Shown here piece after piece: positions 54,855-63,872 of a stretch of DNA of 64,000 nucleotides. Below the pieces are notes generated by a model. It had not been told where the DNA came from, made no database searches, and saw only the letters and a program-made list of their open reading frames with translations. This DNA is from Rhodococcoides corynebacterioides NBRC 14404. GTDB lineage: Bacteria > Actinomycetota > Actinomycetes > Mycobacteriales > Mycobacteriaceae. Positions within the stretch are counted from its first letter, which is position 1. Each line of letters starts with the position of its first letter. Both the position numbers and the translations under genes were made by a program. The DNA lies in assembly GCF_001894765.1 (NCBI RefSeq), contig NZ_BCWV01000008.1:117278-181277 (forward strand), read 5' to 3'.

Positions 54855-56135
54855 ATGGCAGTGCGCGCTGGTGTCGTGGTCACGGGTAGTGAAGTTCTGG
54901 CCGGGCGGGTCACCGACCGCAACGGGCCGTGGGTGGCCCAGCAGCTCCTGAGGATGGGCGTCGACGTCGCTCATCTGACGGTCTGCGGCGATCGGCCGGC
55001 CGATCTGACGGCCCAGATCCAGTTCCTGGCCGACCAGGACGTGGACCTGATCATCACCACTGGCGGTCTCGGCCCGACTGCGGACGACCTCACCGTCGAG
55101 ACTGTCGCCGCACTGTACGGACGCGAGTTGCATCTCGACGTCGAACTCGAAAGCCGCATCACGGCGATCGTCGAACGCTGGCGCAGTCGGCTCGGGAGCG
55201 TCGCGGACTCCGAGCCACTACGCGCGGGGGTACGGAAGCAGGCGATGGTTCCCGCCGGAGCGCAGTCGATCTCGCCGACGGGCACGGCACCGGGCGTGGC
55301 GATGGCAGACGACTCGGGGACGCTCCCCGCGGTCCTCATTCTGCCGGGACCGCCCTCCGAACTGCAGGCGATGTGGCCCGAAGCGATCGACAGCGCACCC
55401 GTCGCCGCCGTGCTGGCGCGCCGAGAATCCGTGATCGAAGCCACCATTCGGGCCTACGGACTGTCGGAGGCCGACCTCGCCGCGACCCTGCGCACCGCAG
55501 AGAGTTCGATTGCCGGATTCGGCACCCTGGCGATCACCACGTGCTTGTCGCGCGGTGAACTCGAGATGGTCACCCGATACGAGGAGTCCGCCGCCTCCGC
55601 GTACTCCGAGGTGTTCGCGCTCATCGAGAAGCACCACGGCGCGCAGATCTTCTCGACCGACGGATCCACCATCGACGACATCGTGGCAACCCGAGCCGGT
55701 GGCCGCCGCATCGCGACAGCGGAATCGTGCACTGGCGGCATGATCGCCGCGCGGCTCACCGATCGGGCCGGCTCGTCGGCGTACGTGGTGGGCGGCGTCG
55801 TGTCCTACGCGAACGAGGTGAAGATCGGTTCACTCGACGTCCCCGCCGCCATGATCGACGAGCACGGCGCCGTCAGCGAACCCGTGGCCGCCCGCATGGC
55901 CGAAGGAGCACTCCACCGCGTCGGTGCCGATGTCGCCGTCTCGACCAGTGGCGTCGCGGGACCGGGCGGCGGCACGGAGAGCAAGCCCGTCGGCACGGTG
56001 TGCTTCGGCATCGCCGTTTCCGGCAGACCGACCGTCACACGAACGCTGCGGCTACCCGGTGACCGCGCGAGTGTCCGGGCGCTCTCGGTCACCGTCGCCA
56101 TGCACATGCTCGCGGACGCCCTGGGCGACGCCTGA
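54855..56135 (+). CDS. cinA: CinA-family protein (MoCF domain plus NMN amidohydrolase domain)
   Basis: A 426-residue CinA-like protein. The N-terminal MoCF/ADP-ribose-pyrophosphatase-type domain has VVVTGSEVLAGRVTDRNGPWVAQQL and TTGGLGPTADDLT. The C-terminal CinA domain has TAESCTGG (288-295), GGVVSYANEVK and TSGVAGPGGGT, as in nicotinamide mononucleotide deamidases of NAD recycling. TAAGGT at 54843-54848 precedes ATG by six bases, so it is probably leaderless. A frameshifted second copy lies at 60320-61378. Confidence 0.92.
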   Translation: MAVRAGVVVTGSEVLAGRVTDRNGPWVAQQLLRMGVDVAHLTVCGDRPADLTAQIQFLADQDVDLIITTGGLGPTADDLTVETVAALYGRELHLDVELESRITAIVERWRSRLGSVADSEPLRAGVRKQAMVPAGAQSISPTGTAPGVAMADDSGTLPAVLILPGPPSELQAMWPEAIDSAPVAAVLARRESVIEATIRAYGLSEADLAATLRTAESSIAGFGTLAITTCLSRGELEMVTRYEESAASAYSEVFALIEKHHGAQIFSTDGSTIDDIVATRAGGRRIATAESCTGGMIAARLTDRAGSSAYVVGGVVSYANEVKIGSLDVPAAMIDEHGAVSEPVAARMAEGALHRVGADVAVSTSGVAGPGGGTESKPVGTVCFGIAVSGRPTVTRTLRLPGDRASVRALSVTVAMHMLADALGDA

Positions 56136-56244
56136 ACGTCATCGAACCCCGCACATCCGAGCGGCCAGTGCACCTTTCGCGATCTCCACCCAGCAGTGGA
56201 TGCACGACCGTTTCCACGCCTGTCGGTCGTGACGACGGCTCGCG

Positions 56245-57837
56245 TCAGCCCATGTGAACCGGAGTGTCCCCCGCTGGCAGGTCCGTCTTGCGAGCACGGA
56301 CCAACACCAGCACGATCGGTGAAATCAGGACGACCATGATCGCCGCAGCCGCGAACGCATGCGCGTACCCGGAGACCTCTGCGGAGAACATGTAGTCGAT
56401 CGTCGAGGTGACGAAGTTGCGGATCGGTTCCGGCAAGGCCGCGAGCTCGGAGTCGGACGGCACCGTCTGCGAGGCCAGGGCCTCCGGAGGCACTCCGGCG
56501 GGCGGCACGGGGGCGGTGTTCGACGACAGGTACGACGATTTGGCGGACGTGTAGATCGTCGTGAAGACGGCGGTTCCCAGGGCGCCACCGATCTGCAAGG
56601 CCGCGTTGACCAGCGCGCTGGCAGCGCCGGCGTCGTGATCGGCGACGCCGATGAGCGCGACGTTCTGCATCGGCACCATGAGCAGACCCAGCCCGAGCCC
56701 GAGGAGCACCACTCCGGGAAGCACGTGCGTCCAGTAGGAGGTGTCCACGCCGATCTGGGTGAGCAGGAGCAGACCGATAGCCGAGACAACGGGTCCGGCG
56801 GCCATCAACGGCTTCGGTCCCACCCGGGGCATCAGCGCCGACGCCGCGGCAGCGGTCATCATGATGCCGCCGGTCATGGGGAGCGACGCGACACCCGCGA
56901 TGACGGGGCTGAATCCGAGGACGATCTGGAAGTAGAAGGTGAGATAAAGGGTTCCGCCGAGGAGCGCGGCACCCACGATCGCCGATCCGAGGTAAGCCGA
57001 CCCACGGTCACGATCGAGCAGGACACCGAGCGGGAGAAGCGGATTGGGTGAGCGCGACTCGACCACGACGAAGGCGGCGAGCAGAACGATGCCCAGCGCA
57101 ATGAAGCCGAGGGTCGAGAGGTTGGACCACCCGTCCTCCGCCTCGGTGAAGCCGTAGACCAGTGAACCGAGCCCGAGAGCGACCAGAATCGCACCGGGAA
57201 CGTCGTACCGCGTGTCGCCCTCTGCCTTGCTCTCCTTCACCAGCGGGATGGCGGCTGCTGCGGCGATGATCGCGACGGGGACGTTGACCAGCAGGCACCA
57301 CCGCCAGTTGGCGTACTCGGTGAGCACGCCGCCGAGCAGCAGGCCCACGGCCGCGCCGCCGCCGGCGATGGCACCGAAGACGCCGAACGCCTTGGCGCGC
57401 TCCTTCTCGTCCGTGAACGTGGTGGTCAGAATCGCCAGTGCAGCGGGGGCAAGGAGGGCGGCGAACACGCCCTGGCCGGCGCGGGCGGCGAAGAGCTGGT
57501 AGCCCTCCTGCGCGAGTCCGCCGATGGCCGAGGCGATCGCGAATCCCGCCATGCCGACCAGGAAGGAACGCTTTCGACCCCAGTAGTCGGCGATGCGGCC
57601 GCCGAGCAGAAGCAACGCACCGAAGGCCAGCGCGTAGGCCGTGATGACCCACGCGCGACCGCTGTCGCTGATGCCCAGGTCTTCCTGCGCCTGCGGCAGG
57701 GCGATGTTGACGATGGTTGCGTCCAGCACGATCGTCAGCTGCGTGATGGCGACGATGCACAGCACCAGCCAGCGGCGCTCGTAGTTCGGATTGGCATCGT
57801 TCTTCTGGGAAGACACGATGTCGGGATTGGTGGTCAC
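56245..57837 (-). CDS. DHA2-family MFS drug:H+ antiporter (14 TM)
   Basis: A 530-residue inner-membrane efflux protein with about 14 hydrophobic segments. Typical parts are QLTIVLDATIVNIALPQAQEDLGIS, then LLLGGRIADYWGRKRSFLVG (motif A) and GVFAALLAPAALAILT. It resembles EmrB/QacA-type exporters of lipophilic drugs. GTG at 57837 begins the family-like sequence; the longer frame upstream is not conserved-looking. It is divergent from a TetR gene with an operator-like palindrome between them, the usual arrangement for drug-induced efflux. Confidence 0.9.
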   Translation of the reverse strand: MTTNPDIVSSQKNDANPNYERRWLVLCIVAITQLTIVLDATIVNIALPQAQEDLGISDSGRAWVITAYALAFGALLLLGGRIADYWGRKRSFLVGMAGFAIASAIGGLAQEGYQLFAARAGQGVFAALLAPAALAILTTTFTDEKERAKAFGVFGAIAGGGAAVGLLLGGVLTEYANWRWCLLVNVPVAIIAAAAAIPLVKESKAEGDTRYDVPGAILVALGLGSLVYGFTEAEDGWSNLSTLGFIALGIVLLAAFVVVESRSPNPLLPLGVLLDRDRGSAYLGSAIVGAALLGGTLYLTFYFQIVLGFSPVIAGVASLPMTGGIMMTAAAASALMPRVGPKPLMAAGPVVSAIGLLLLTQIGVDTSYWTHVLPGVVLLGLGLGLLMVPMQNVALIGVADHDAGAASALVNAALQIGGALGTAVFTTIYTSAKSSYLSSNTAPVPPAGVPPEALASQTVPSDSELAALPEPIRNFVTSTIDYMFSAEVSGYAHAFAAAAIMVVLISPIVLVLVRARKTDLPAGDTPVHMG

Positions 57838-57922
57838 GGGCGTGCCTCGGTCCTGAGAAAAAGTCTGGTGGGGGACGTCTGATCGACGAGCCGAAAATGT
57901 AGCGTCGCGGACCGACAACGGT

Positions 57923-57942
57923 CAAACTAACTAGTTGGTTGG
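57923..57942. promoter_or_regulatory. TetR operator between efflux pump and regulator
   Basis: AACTAACTAGTTGGTT is a near-perfect palindrome around CTAG. The tetR -10 TACGAT (57945-57950) directly follows, so binding would block both genes. Confidence 0.65.
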
Positions 57943-57957
57943 CGTACGATTCGGGCT

Positions 57958-58554
57958 GTGAAGTCGGACACGACACCTTCGCCCGCCGCCTCTGCCACCC
58001 GCGAGCGCATCCTGATCGCCGCACGCCGAGAGTTCGCCGAGCACGGTCTCGCCGGCGCGCGCGTCGACCGGATCGCACTGGCGTCACGCTCCAGCAAGGA
58101 GCGCCTGTACGCGTACTACGGCGACAAAGAACGGCTGTTCGGCGCTGCACTCGATCATGGTTTCCGGGGGTTCGTCGAGGCCGTGGAGTTCACACCACGC
58201 GACCTGCCCGGCTACGCGATGAACGCCTTCACCCGTCTCGCGAGCGAGAAGGACGAGCACAGGATGCTGCTCTGGGCGCAGTTGCAAGGCCATTCCCCCG
58301 CAACCGAGCACTCCGAGGTGATGCAGGAGCGTGTCCGCGCGGTCGAGCAGGCACAACGCGACGGGTTCATCGAGGCCCACTGGCGTGCAGCAGATCTGAT
58401 AACAGTGATTTTCGGGGTGTTGTTCAGTTGGTTCACTACACCGGATCTCGGTCAGCCATCCCATCGGCCATGGGACGATGCCGAGATTGCGCGGCGTCGC
58501 CGCGTAGTCGGCGAGGCGGTCCGGAGAGTGGTGGAGCCGCGGGTAGAGCAGTGA
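57958..58554 (+). CDS. TetR-family regulator of the efflux pump
   Basis: A 198-residue repressor. The HTH is ILIAARREFAEHGLAGARVDRIALASRSSKERLYAYYGDKERLF; the ligand domain has the TetR_C pattern LITVIFGVLFSWFT. The GTG lies seven bases after the -10 TACGAT, so the transcript is probably leaderless. It should repress itself and the divergent DHA2 pump. The decayed duplicate of the importer/cinA segment begins three bases after its stop. Confidence 0.88.
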   Translation: MKSDTTPSPAASATRERILIAARREFAEHGLAGARVDRIALASRSSKERLYAYYGDKERLFGAALDHGFRGFVEAVEFTPRDLPGYAMNAFTRLASEKDEHRMLLWAQLQGHSPATEHSEVMQERVRAVEQAQRDGFIEAHWRAADLITVIFGVLFSWFTTPDLGQPSHRPWDDAEIARRRRVVGEAVRRVVEPRVEQ

Positions 58555-58557
58555 CCA

Positions 58558-58699
58558 GCCATCGCCGACCAGAAGCGCCGTGAAGTCCATGGTGGGAAAG
58601 GAGCGGCAGACCCCGCCGGAGTTGGTGCTGCTCCAGCAATGGCAGGAAACCATCCCGCTGCTCGGCAGCGCCGACACAGAGGGCAAGGCAACGGGCGCC
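58558..58699 (+). pseudogene. Relic of the substrate-binding lipoprotein gene (3' part)
   Basis: From GCCATCGCC onwards the sequence follows 53684 onwards: GTGAAGTCCATGGTGGG against GTGAAATCCATGGTGGG, then CAGACCCCGCCGGAGT. It breaks off after the segment matching AATEGQAPG and jumps into the ATPase sequence, so about 450 bases including the 3' end of the lipoprotein gene and the Walker A half of the ATPase are gone. Confidence 0.8.
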
Positions 58700-59109
58700 C
58701 GCGCTGCCGTCCGCAAAAACATACTCCTGTAGGGCGAGATGCGCGGACGAACCAGAAGACCGCCGCCGACAAGGCCGACCAGCTCACCGATATGACCGGC
58801 CTCACCGGCTTCGAGAACGCCCTCCCCCACGAGCTCTCCGGCGGCATGCAGCAACGCGCCTCCCTGTGCCGGGCACTGCTGCACGAACCCGAGGTGCTGC
58901 TGATGGACGAGCCCTCCTGCGCCCTCACCCGCGACGAGATGAGCGTCGAGCCCCACCGCATCTGGCGGGCGACATGCACGCCGGTAATGCTGGTCACCCA
59001 CTCGGTCGCCGGGGCGGCTTACTTCGCCAATCGTGTGGTGGTCATGACCCCGCGGCCGGGTCGGATCGTCGACGTCCTCAACGAGGATCTGCTGGCCCAC
59101 CGGAAGTAG
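58700..59109 (+). pseudogene. Relic of the importer ATPase gene (3' half)
   Basis: Matches the ATPase from about residue 109 to its end: MTGLTGFENALPHELSGGMQQR and HEPEVLLMDEP are kept, but an in-frame TAG follows the KNILL segment, the FGALD stretch is shortened to SCALT, and the switch region reads THSVAGAAYFANR. Walker A is missing, so it cannot bind ATP properly. It ends with TAG at 59107-59109. Confidence 0.85.
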
Positions 59110-59204
59110 AACGCGAGGACGGAGGGCCGGAATCACCTCCGTCGCAACACCGCGCGCGATATGCCCGAGCGACGACGAGTGCTGACTGAAGTTCGGGTCG
59201 AAAA

Positions 59205-59227
59205 CCCCACGTGCATCGGTCGTGGGG
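59205..59227 (+). terminator. Weakened copy of the importer terminator
   Basis: CCCCACG and CGTGGGG (7 bp) around a nine-base loop, followed by CTTCC. It aligns with 54776-54804 including flanks (GACTGAA upstream, CCTGCTG downstream), the original 12-bp stem having lost pairs. Confidence 0.7.
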
Positions 59228-59384
59228 CTTCCTGCTGACCGCTGCCTTCGAGCGTGTCGGCGGCACAATCCGTTGCCAAGCCAACGCAAAGGGGTCGATC
59301 CCCTCTCGAGAAGTCACCTCGAACCCGCAACATCGTCTCCGCAGCTGTGGCAGCATCAGCCGAACCACCAGCACAGGAGCAAAA

Positions 59385-60284
59385 GTGCCCATCTTTGATC
59401 TGAACGGCGGCGGGTTGATTCCCATCCGACGCGAGCAAGTCGGGGCGTACGAGAAGGAAATCGAAGACCTGCTATGGAACAATCTAGAAGAGATCACTGG
59501 CGATAATCTGTTCCGCGTTGCACGCCAACCAATACTCCCCAATAAGAACCGTCCGGACGTAATCGCCCTCGACGCGACCGGACGTATTGTTGTGATTGAA
59601 GTGAAACGTTCCGTGGCCCGTGAGCAGCTCGCTCAGGCGCTCGAGTACGCAGGTTGGGCCCGCAACAGCAATCTCGATGAATTGGCGGGAATGTACCACG
59701 GCGGCCCCAATCTTTTCTGGGACGACTGGAACGAATTCGTCGATAGCGACACTATCGTAAGGGTCAATCCAGACGCACGCGTATTACTGGTCGCACGGGG
59801 CTTCGATGACCGAACCCTGGAGGCGATGTCTTTCCTTTCCTACCATGACGTGCCGATCAATGTCATCAAGGTTGCGTTCTACGTCGACGACTCGTCGCGA
59901 CGTTTCCTGAACGTCGAGCACGAGGATGAACTCGAGGTTCCCCACCTCAGTGCACCGATTCCTGGGTCCAGTGATGCACCGAGTGCGACGAATGGCGATC
60001 TCGACTTCCGTGAAGTCTCCTTGACACAGGTGGTCGATTGGCTGGGCGGCCCGGTTCCACTGATCTGGGAGCGACCGAGGAAAGGAACCCGATACACCGC
60101 AACACTGGATGCCGATGGGTTCATCACTCTGCCCGATGGCCGCATGTTCTACAGTCCGTCCGGTGCCGCTATGGCCGCAGCCGACGTCGTTTCCTACGAC
60201 GGCTGGTACGCCTGGAGAACCCAAGATGGGAAATCTCTGAACCAGATCCGGCACATCATCGCCGATGCTGCATCGAGCAGCTGA
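59385..60284 (+). CDS. PDDEXK nuclease (NucS-like fold) with RAMA/DUF4357-like C-terminal domain
   Basis: A 299-residue protein. Residues 20-95 carry a PDDEXK core: NRPDVIALD (Asp58) then IVVIEVKR (Glu72, Lys74) and QALEYAGWA, as in NucS/DUF91 and related nucleases. Residues about 234-290 read [29 protein letters not shown] and DGWYAW, the pattern of RAMA domains, which accompany restriction enzymes and methylases and are thought to sense modified DNA. The middle is a linker. GTG at 59385 follows CAGGAG. Codon usage is visibly more A/T-rich than the neighbours, and the gene sits between halves of a decayed duplication, both signs of insertion. Confidence 0.75.
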   Translation: MPIFDLNGGGLIPIRREQVGAYEKEIEDLLWNNLEEITGDNLFRVARQPILPNKNRPDVIALDATGRIVVIEVKRSVAREQLAQALEYAGWARNSNLDELAGMYHGGPNLFWDDWNEFVDSDTIVRVNPDARVLLVARGFDDRTLEAMSFLSYHDVPINVIKVAFYVDDSSRRFLNVEHEDELEVPHLSAPIPGSSDAPSATNGDLDFREVSLTQVVDWLGGPVPLIWERPRKGTRYTATLDADGFITLPDGRMFYSPSGAAMAAADVVSYDGWYAWRTQDGKSLNQIRHIIADAASSS

Positions 60285-60319
60285 TAGAAAATGGATGGAC
60301 GTATTGTCGAGACATCGGG

Positions 60320-61378
60320 GTGCCAGCCGGTGCCTTGGTCACGGACAACGAGGTTCTGGCCGGTCGGTTCAACCACCGCAACGGACCCCGGCTGGCGCGC
60401 CAGCTCCTGGCGATGGGTATCGACGTGGGCAACCTTTCCGTGTATGTGCAGACCGACCCTCGGACTTAGTCGCGCAGATCCGCTTCTTTGCTGATCAAGG
60501 TGACGACCTCATTGTCACGACCGGCGGCGTCGGTCCCGCCGCGGACAACCCCACCGTTAGGACTAGTGCGGGGTCTATGGCCGCGAGCTGCACCTCGACG
60601 GGAAGCACGAGAACCGCACCACGGCGATCGTCCAGCGGTGGCGTAGTCGGCTTGACTCGGTGGAGGACTCGGAGCCGCTCCGCCGTGTTTAGTCAAGCAG
60701 GCCGTGATTCCCTATAGGGCGAACTTCATTTCGCCGGCCGGCACCGCTCCGGGCGTGGCGTTGGAGCGATCGGACGGGCTGCCAGCCGTTCTGAATCTGC
60801 CCGGACCGTCCTCCGAGCAACAGAGCATGTGGTCCGCGGCAATCAACAGCCCGCCTGTGGCAGCTGTTCTGGCCTACGCGGCCGACGTCCGCGGGAGCAC
60901 AATCCGCGCTTGCGGGCTGTCCGAGGCCGATTTGACTAAGACCCCTGCGAACTGCCGATCGATCCGTCGACGGGTTCGACTACCTCGATATTGTGCCTCG
61001 CCTGCGGAACGGCGAGCTGCAAGTGGTAACGAGTCACAAGGAATCAGCTTCGTCGGCCTATGCCGGAGTGCTAGCACCGTTCAAGAGAACCGCCGAGCAC
61101 ATTTTCCTCACTGACGGTTTGACCATCGACGACACCGTGTCCGTGCCGAACGGCTCGCCGGCCGTCGGAACGCCACGGCGCAATCTTGCACCGGGGCTGA
61201 TAGCCGCCCGCCTGACCGATAGGGCGGGCGCGTCTGCGTACGTAGTCGGCAGCGTGATGACCTCGAGAACAAAGTAGAGGTCAGCTCACTCGACGTCCCC
61301 GCGGTGACGACCGACGAGCATGGCGCAGTCAGCAATCCTGCGGCTTAGCGCATGGCCGAAGAAGCACTCCACCGCGAT
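60320..61378 (+). pseudogene. Decayed second copy of cinA
   Basis: Similarity to cinA runs from its first codons ([15 protein letters not shown] against GSEVLAGRVTDRNGP) to the segment matching ARMAEGALHR at about residue 355. The reading frame is broken by a TAG at 60467-60469 and by further shifts: the pieces [26 protein letters not shown] and ARLTDRAGASAYVVGSV lie in different frames. Everything after about residue 355 is missing. The sequence is less GC-rich than the intact copy, consistent with loss of selection. Confidence 0.88.
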
Positions 61379-61681
61379 TTGAGGTGCCTAGAGAGGGTCT
61401 GGTGCAGGTCACCCCGAGCATCTGCAGCCGTCGAAGATGGCTTATCTGCCCCGAACTAGTGTCGTACATCGTCTACAGCCGTGATCCGTACTCGCGCAGA
61501 TTGGATATCGCGCGGCCGGTGCTAAACCGAGATTTTCAACGCCATACCGCATTCGGCCCCGCGCGGTCGGAAAGGGTTCATGTTGTCGGGGGCATCGTCG
61601 CTCCCCAGAAGGTAGCGAACCTGCGCTTGGGATCTTTGTGATTATGTACGTCACGGCAAGACGCCAGTCAAGGTCGACGGA
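61379..61681. other. Gap without a recognisable gene
   Basis: Three hundred bases between the cinA relic and the end of the NYN gene. A short open frame at 61384-61641 exists, but its product looks like nothing known and lacks a start signal. The similarity to the cinA segment stops abruptly at the left border. Confidence 0.4.
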
Positions 61682-63463
61682 TTACACGAGTTGTATTATC
61701 CCCCGCACCCACTGCCGCCAATCGAGCCTAGCTCGGTCCTCCAGGACCATCCGATAGAACGCCTCGCGTTGAACCATGTTGTTGGGATCAAACAAGTTGG
61801 CATCCCTCAACAGCTTGCCCCACGATCGCACGATAGCTTCCACTACGTTCTCGGTGTGCTCGTAACAGCGACACTTGGTATCGTCATGAAAGACATCGGC
61901 CCCGGATAGCGCCGCATGAACGGCGATTGCTTGTTCGTCGTCCAATGACTGATCGACCGAACGCATCTGGTGGTTCACTTCCGCTTGGAAAAATGTCCTC
62001 GATTTCAGACGCACCGAGACCGGCACTGTTCGTAGGGCTTCTGCAACCTCCCACAGCGTCACGGGCGTCACGAATTGCGGCCCCAACGCCTCGCACATCT
62101 GCGCGTATCCCGGAATTTCTAAAGCCTTTGTCACCGCGCGTACGACTTCCGCAGTCACCTCTCCGGTTAACGCTACGGCAACTTTCGCCGGATCCACCGG
62201 CTCCGGATACCGTTTGTTCCGGACACGGTGGGCCGCCCATGTTCGCATCAATCCGTTCAGCTCGAAATCTGAAAGCGCCTCAAACTCCGGATTCGGCAAG
62301 AGCACCATGTTTTCGTCACCGCGTCCGCACAGCACGAGACCGGCGGACAAGATGTGGTGGGCTGCGTGACGGGCTTGGGGTTCATGCATACCGCCGGCGC
62401 GGAGATGGTCGACAAGTTCTTTCGCCGCGACAGTCGTCATCGCCCGCGCCCGTACCAGGCTCCAGTACGTCCTAATGGCCGTCACGACACGACCTTCGCC
62501 GCCGGTACCCAATCCTGACTCGATCGGCACTGCAATCCATCTGCGTAGCTCGCGGACCGACTCGTCTACGAGCGCAACTTCCGGAGCACACGCACTGTCG
62601 TCGTCTCCGACGCGAGGAGCTGTTCCAGCGTCGCTGGCAAATATTCCACGTTCGGTGGCGTGGACTGTCACGATGTCCGGATACCGGCGCATGAAATCGG
62701 TGAAGTTCTGAAACCCGAGAGACTTCTCGTTGAACGACGGATCGAGCCGCTTGATGAAGTTCTTCAACCCGCCGGCACCAACCATGTCGGTGGTAGATTG
62801 TTCGACAAGCACTTTCAAAGCCCTGCGCAGCACCTCGTCGGGCTGAAGTCGCGCCTCCGCATCGACCGACGGGGCAGAATCATCCAAGGTGACAGAAGCT
62901 ATCCCAGGCAGCGAAGAATAATAGCGGAACTCGTCGCACGCCTGCACCAAATACCTGTGGACGGACCCTCCCGCCCCGACTCCGACCACGCTCTTGCCGA
63001 ACCGTCTGCACCGATGCGCAAGCGAAACATAGTCCGAGTCGCCGGCCACGATCACGACGTGCGAAATGTGCTGGTGCCGAGCGAGGTCGTCTATCACATC
63101 GATGGCTAATCGAATATCGGCTCCGTTCTTGCTCTCACGCATCGGGAAAAGCTGCGCCAAGTCAATCGAAGCCATCAACAAGTCCTCGGCATAACTGCGA
63201 CACAAACTGTCGGCCCAATTGCCGTAGGCCCGCGAAATGGTCGTGGTGCCGAACGATGACGCATACTCGAGAACCGACGCAATGTCCAGCCGAGCTGCGG
63301 CGAGCTTTTCCCGTATCTGCGGCGACGCGTTCGAGCGGCCCGGCTTGTCCTCCTTGAAGGAATTTCGGCCATGCAGTTCGTCGTACCGAGACATCATGAT
63401 GTTGTCGAAGTCGATATACACAGCTACGTGGTTGTCGACCGGCAGATCCACCATTGTCCTCAT
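61682..63463 (-). CDS. NYN-domain RNase-like protein with OST-HTH/LOTUS domain
   Basis: A 593-residue protein from ATG 63463 (ATG 63454 is an alternative). Residues about 10-175 form a NYN (PIN-like) domain: VAVYIDFDN (Asp18, Asp20), NGADIRLAIDVI (Asp116) and VVIVAGDSDYVSL (Asp142, Asp144) give the acidic metal site. Residues about 208-277 look like an OST-HTH/LOTUS RNA-binding domain (LRRALKVLVEQ, FIKRLDPSFNEKSLGFQNFTDFM). The last 300 residues are unrecognised. Such proteins are probably RNA-cleaving or RNA-silencing factors. Codon usage is less GC-biased than in the left part of the window, suggesting acquisition. Confidence 0.75.
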   Translation of the reverse strand: MRTMVDLPVDNHVAVYIDFDNIMMSRYDELHGRNSFKEDKPGRSNASPQIREKLAAARLDIASVLEYASSFGTTTISRAYGNWADSLCRSYAEDLLMASIDLAQLFPMRESKNGADIRLAIDVIDDLARHQHISHVVIVAGDSDYVSLAHRCRRFGKSVVGVGAGGSVHRYLVQACDEFRYYSSLPGIASVTLDDSAPSVDAEARLQPDEVLRRALKVLVEQSTTDMVGAGGLKNFIKRLDPSFNEKSLGFQNFTDFMRRYPDIVTVHATERGIFASDAGTAPRVGDDDSACAPEVALVDESVRELRRWIAVPIESGLGTGGEGRVVTAIRTYWSLVRARAMTTVAAKELVDHLRAGGMHEPQARHAAHHILSAGLVLCGRGDENMVLLPNPEFEALSDFELNGLMRTWAAHRVRNKRYPEPVDPAKVAVALTGEVTAEVVRAVTKALEIPGYAQMCEALGPQFVTPVTLWEVAEALRTVPVSVRLKSRTFFQAEVNHQMRSVDQSLDDEQAIAVHAALSGADVFHDDTKCRCYEHTENVVEAIVRSWGKLLRDANLFDPNNMVQREAFYRMVLEDRARLDWRQWVRGIIQLV

Positions 63464-63872
63464 TTCTTTTTTGGGACTTTTCGAGCATATGGATGCGTTG
63501 TAGTCAGCAAAAACCCACGGGCTTGAGTTCCGCGAATCAGGCCGGGCCGCAACCGCACGACACAACACATCTCCTCACGCGGGTGCGCGAGAAGCCGACC
63601 GGTCCGGCACACTGTAGTCAGGATGGGTAGTCGCGGTTGCCCTGATCGCGTGATTCATACGTTCGAGGGACACTAGCTATCGCGCGGGCTGGGACGTCGC
63701 CCTCAGCGCGGTGATTTTTGTGCTATCTGGTAGCGCCGCGAATCAGACGGGCAGCACGATGAGCCGGGTTATCCGGTGAAACGACGCCCGTGGCTGGACA
63801 CCGTACTGCGGTTGCGACGAGCGACGGGCTCACCACGGCAGATTGAAGGCGGGGTGTTGCCGTCGCCGAAAT
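63464..63872. other. Gap without a recognisable gene
   Basis: About 400 bases upstream of the NYN gene. Base composition is mixed and several stop codons occur in every frame. No tRNA, repeat or clear promoter was recognised. Confidence 0.4.

Noticed and set aside
58639..59109. Independent small ABC ATPase gene
   Set aside because: It lacks Walker A, has an internal TAG in the segment upstream and aligns to the 3' half of the nearby ATPase, so it is a relic.
60265..61277. Three overlapping forward ORFs as new genes
   Set aside because: Their products are successive pieces of CinA in different frames.
61384..61641. 85-codon ORF between the cinA relic and the NYN gene
   Set aside because: No ribosome site, promoter or recognisable sequence; kept only as an empty gap.
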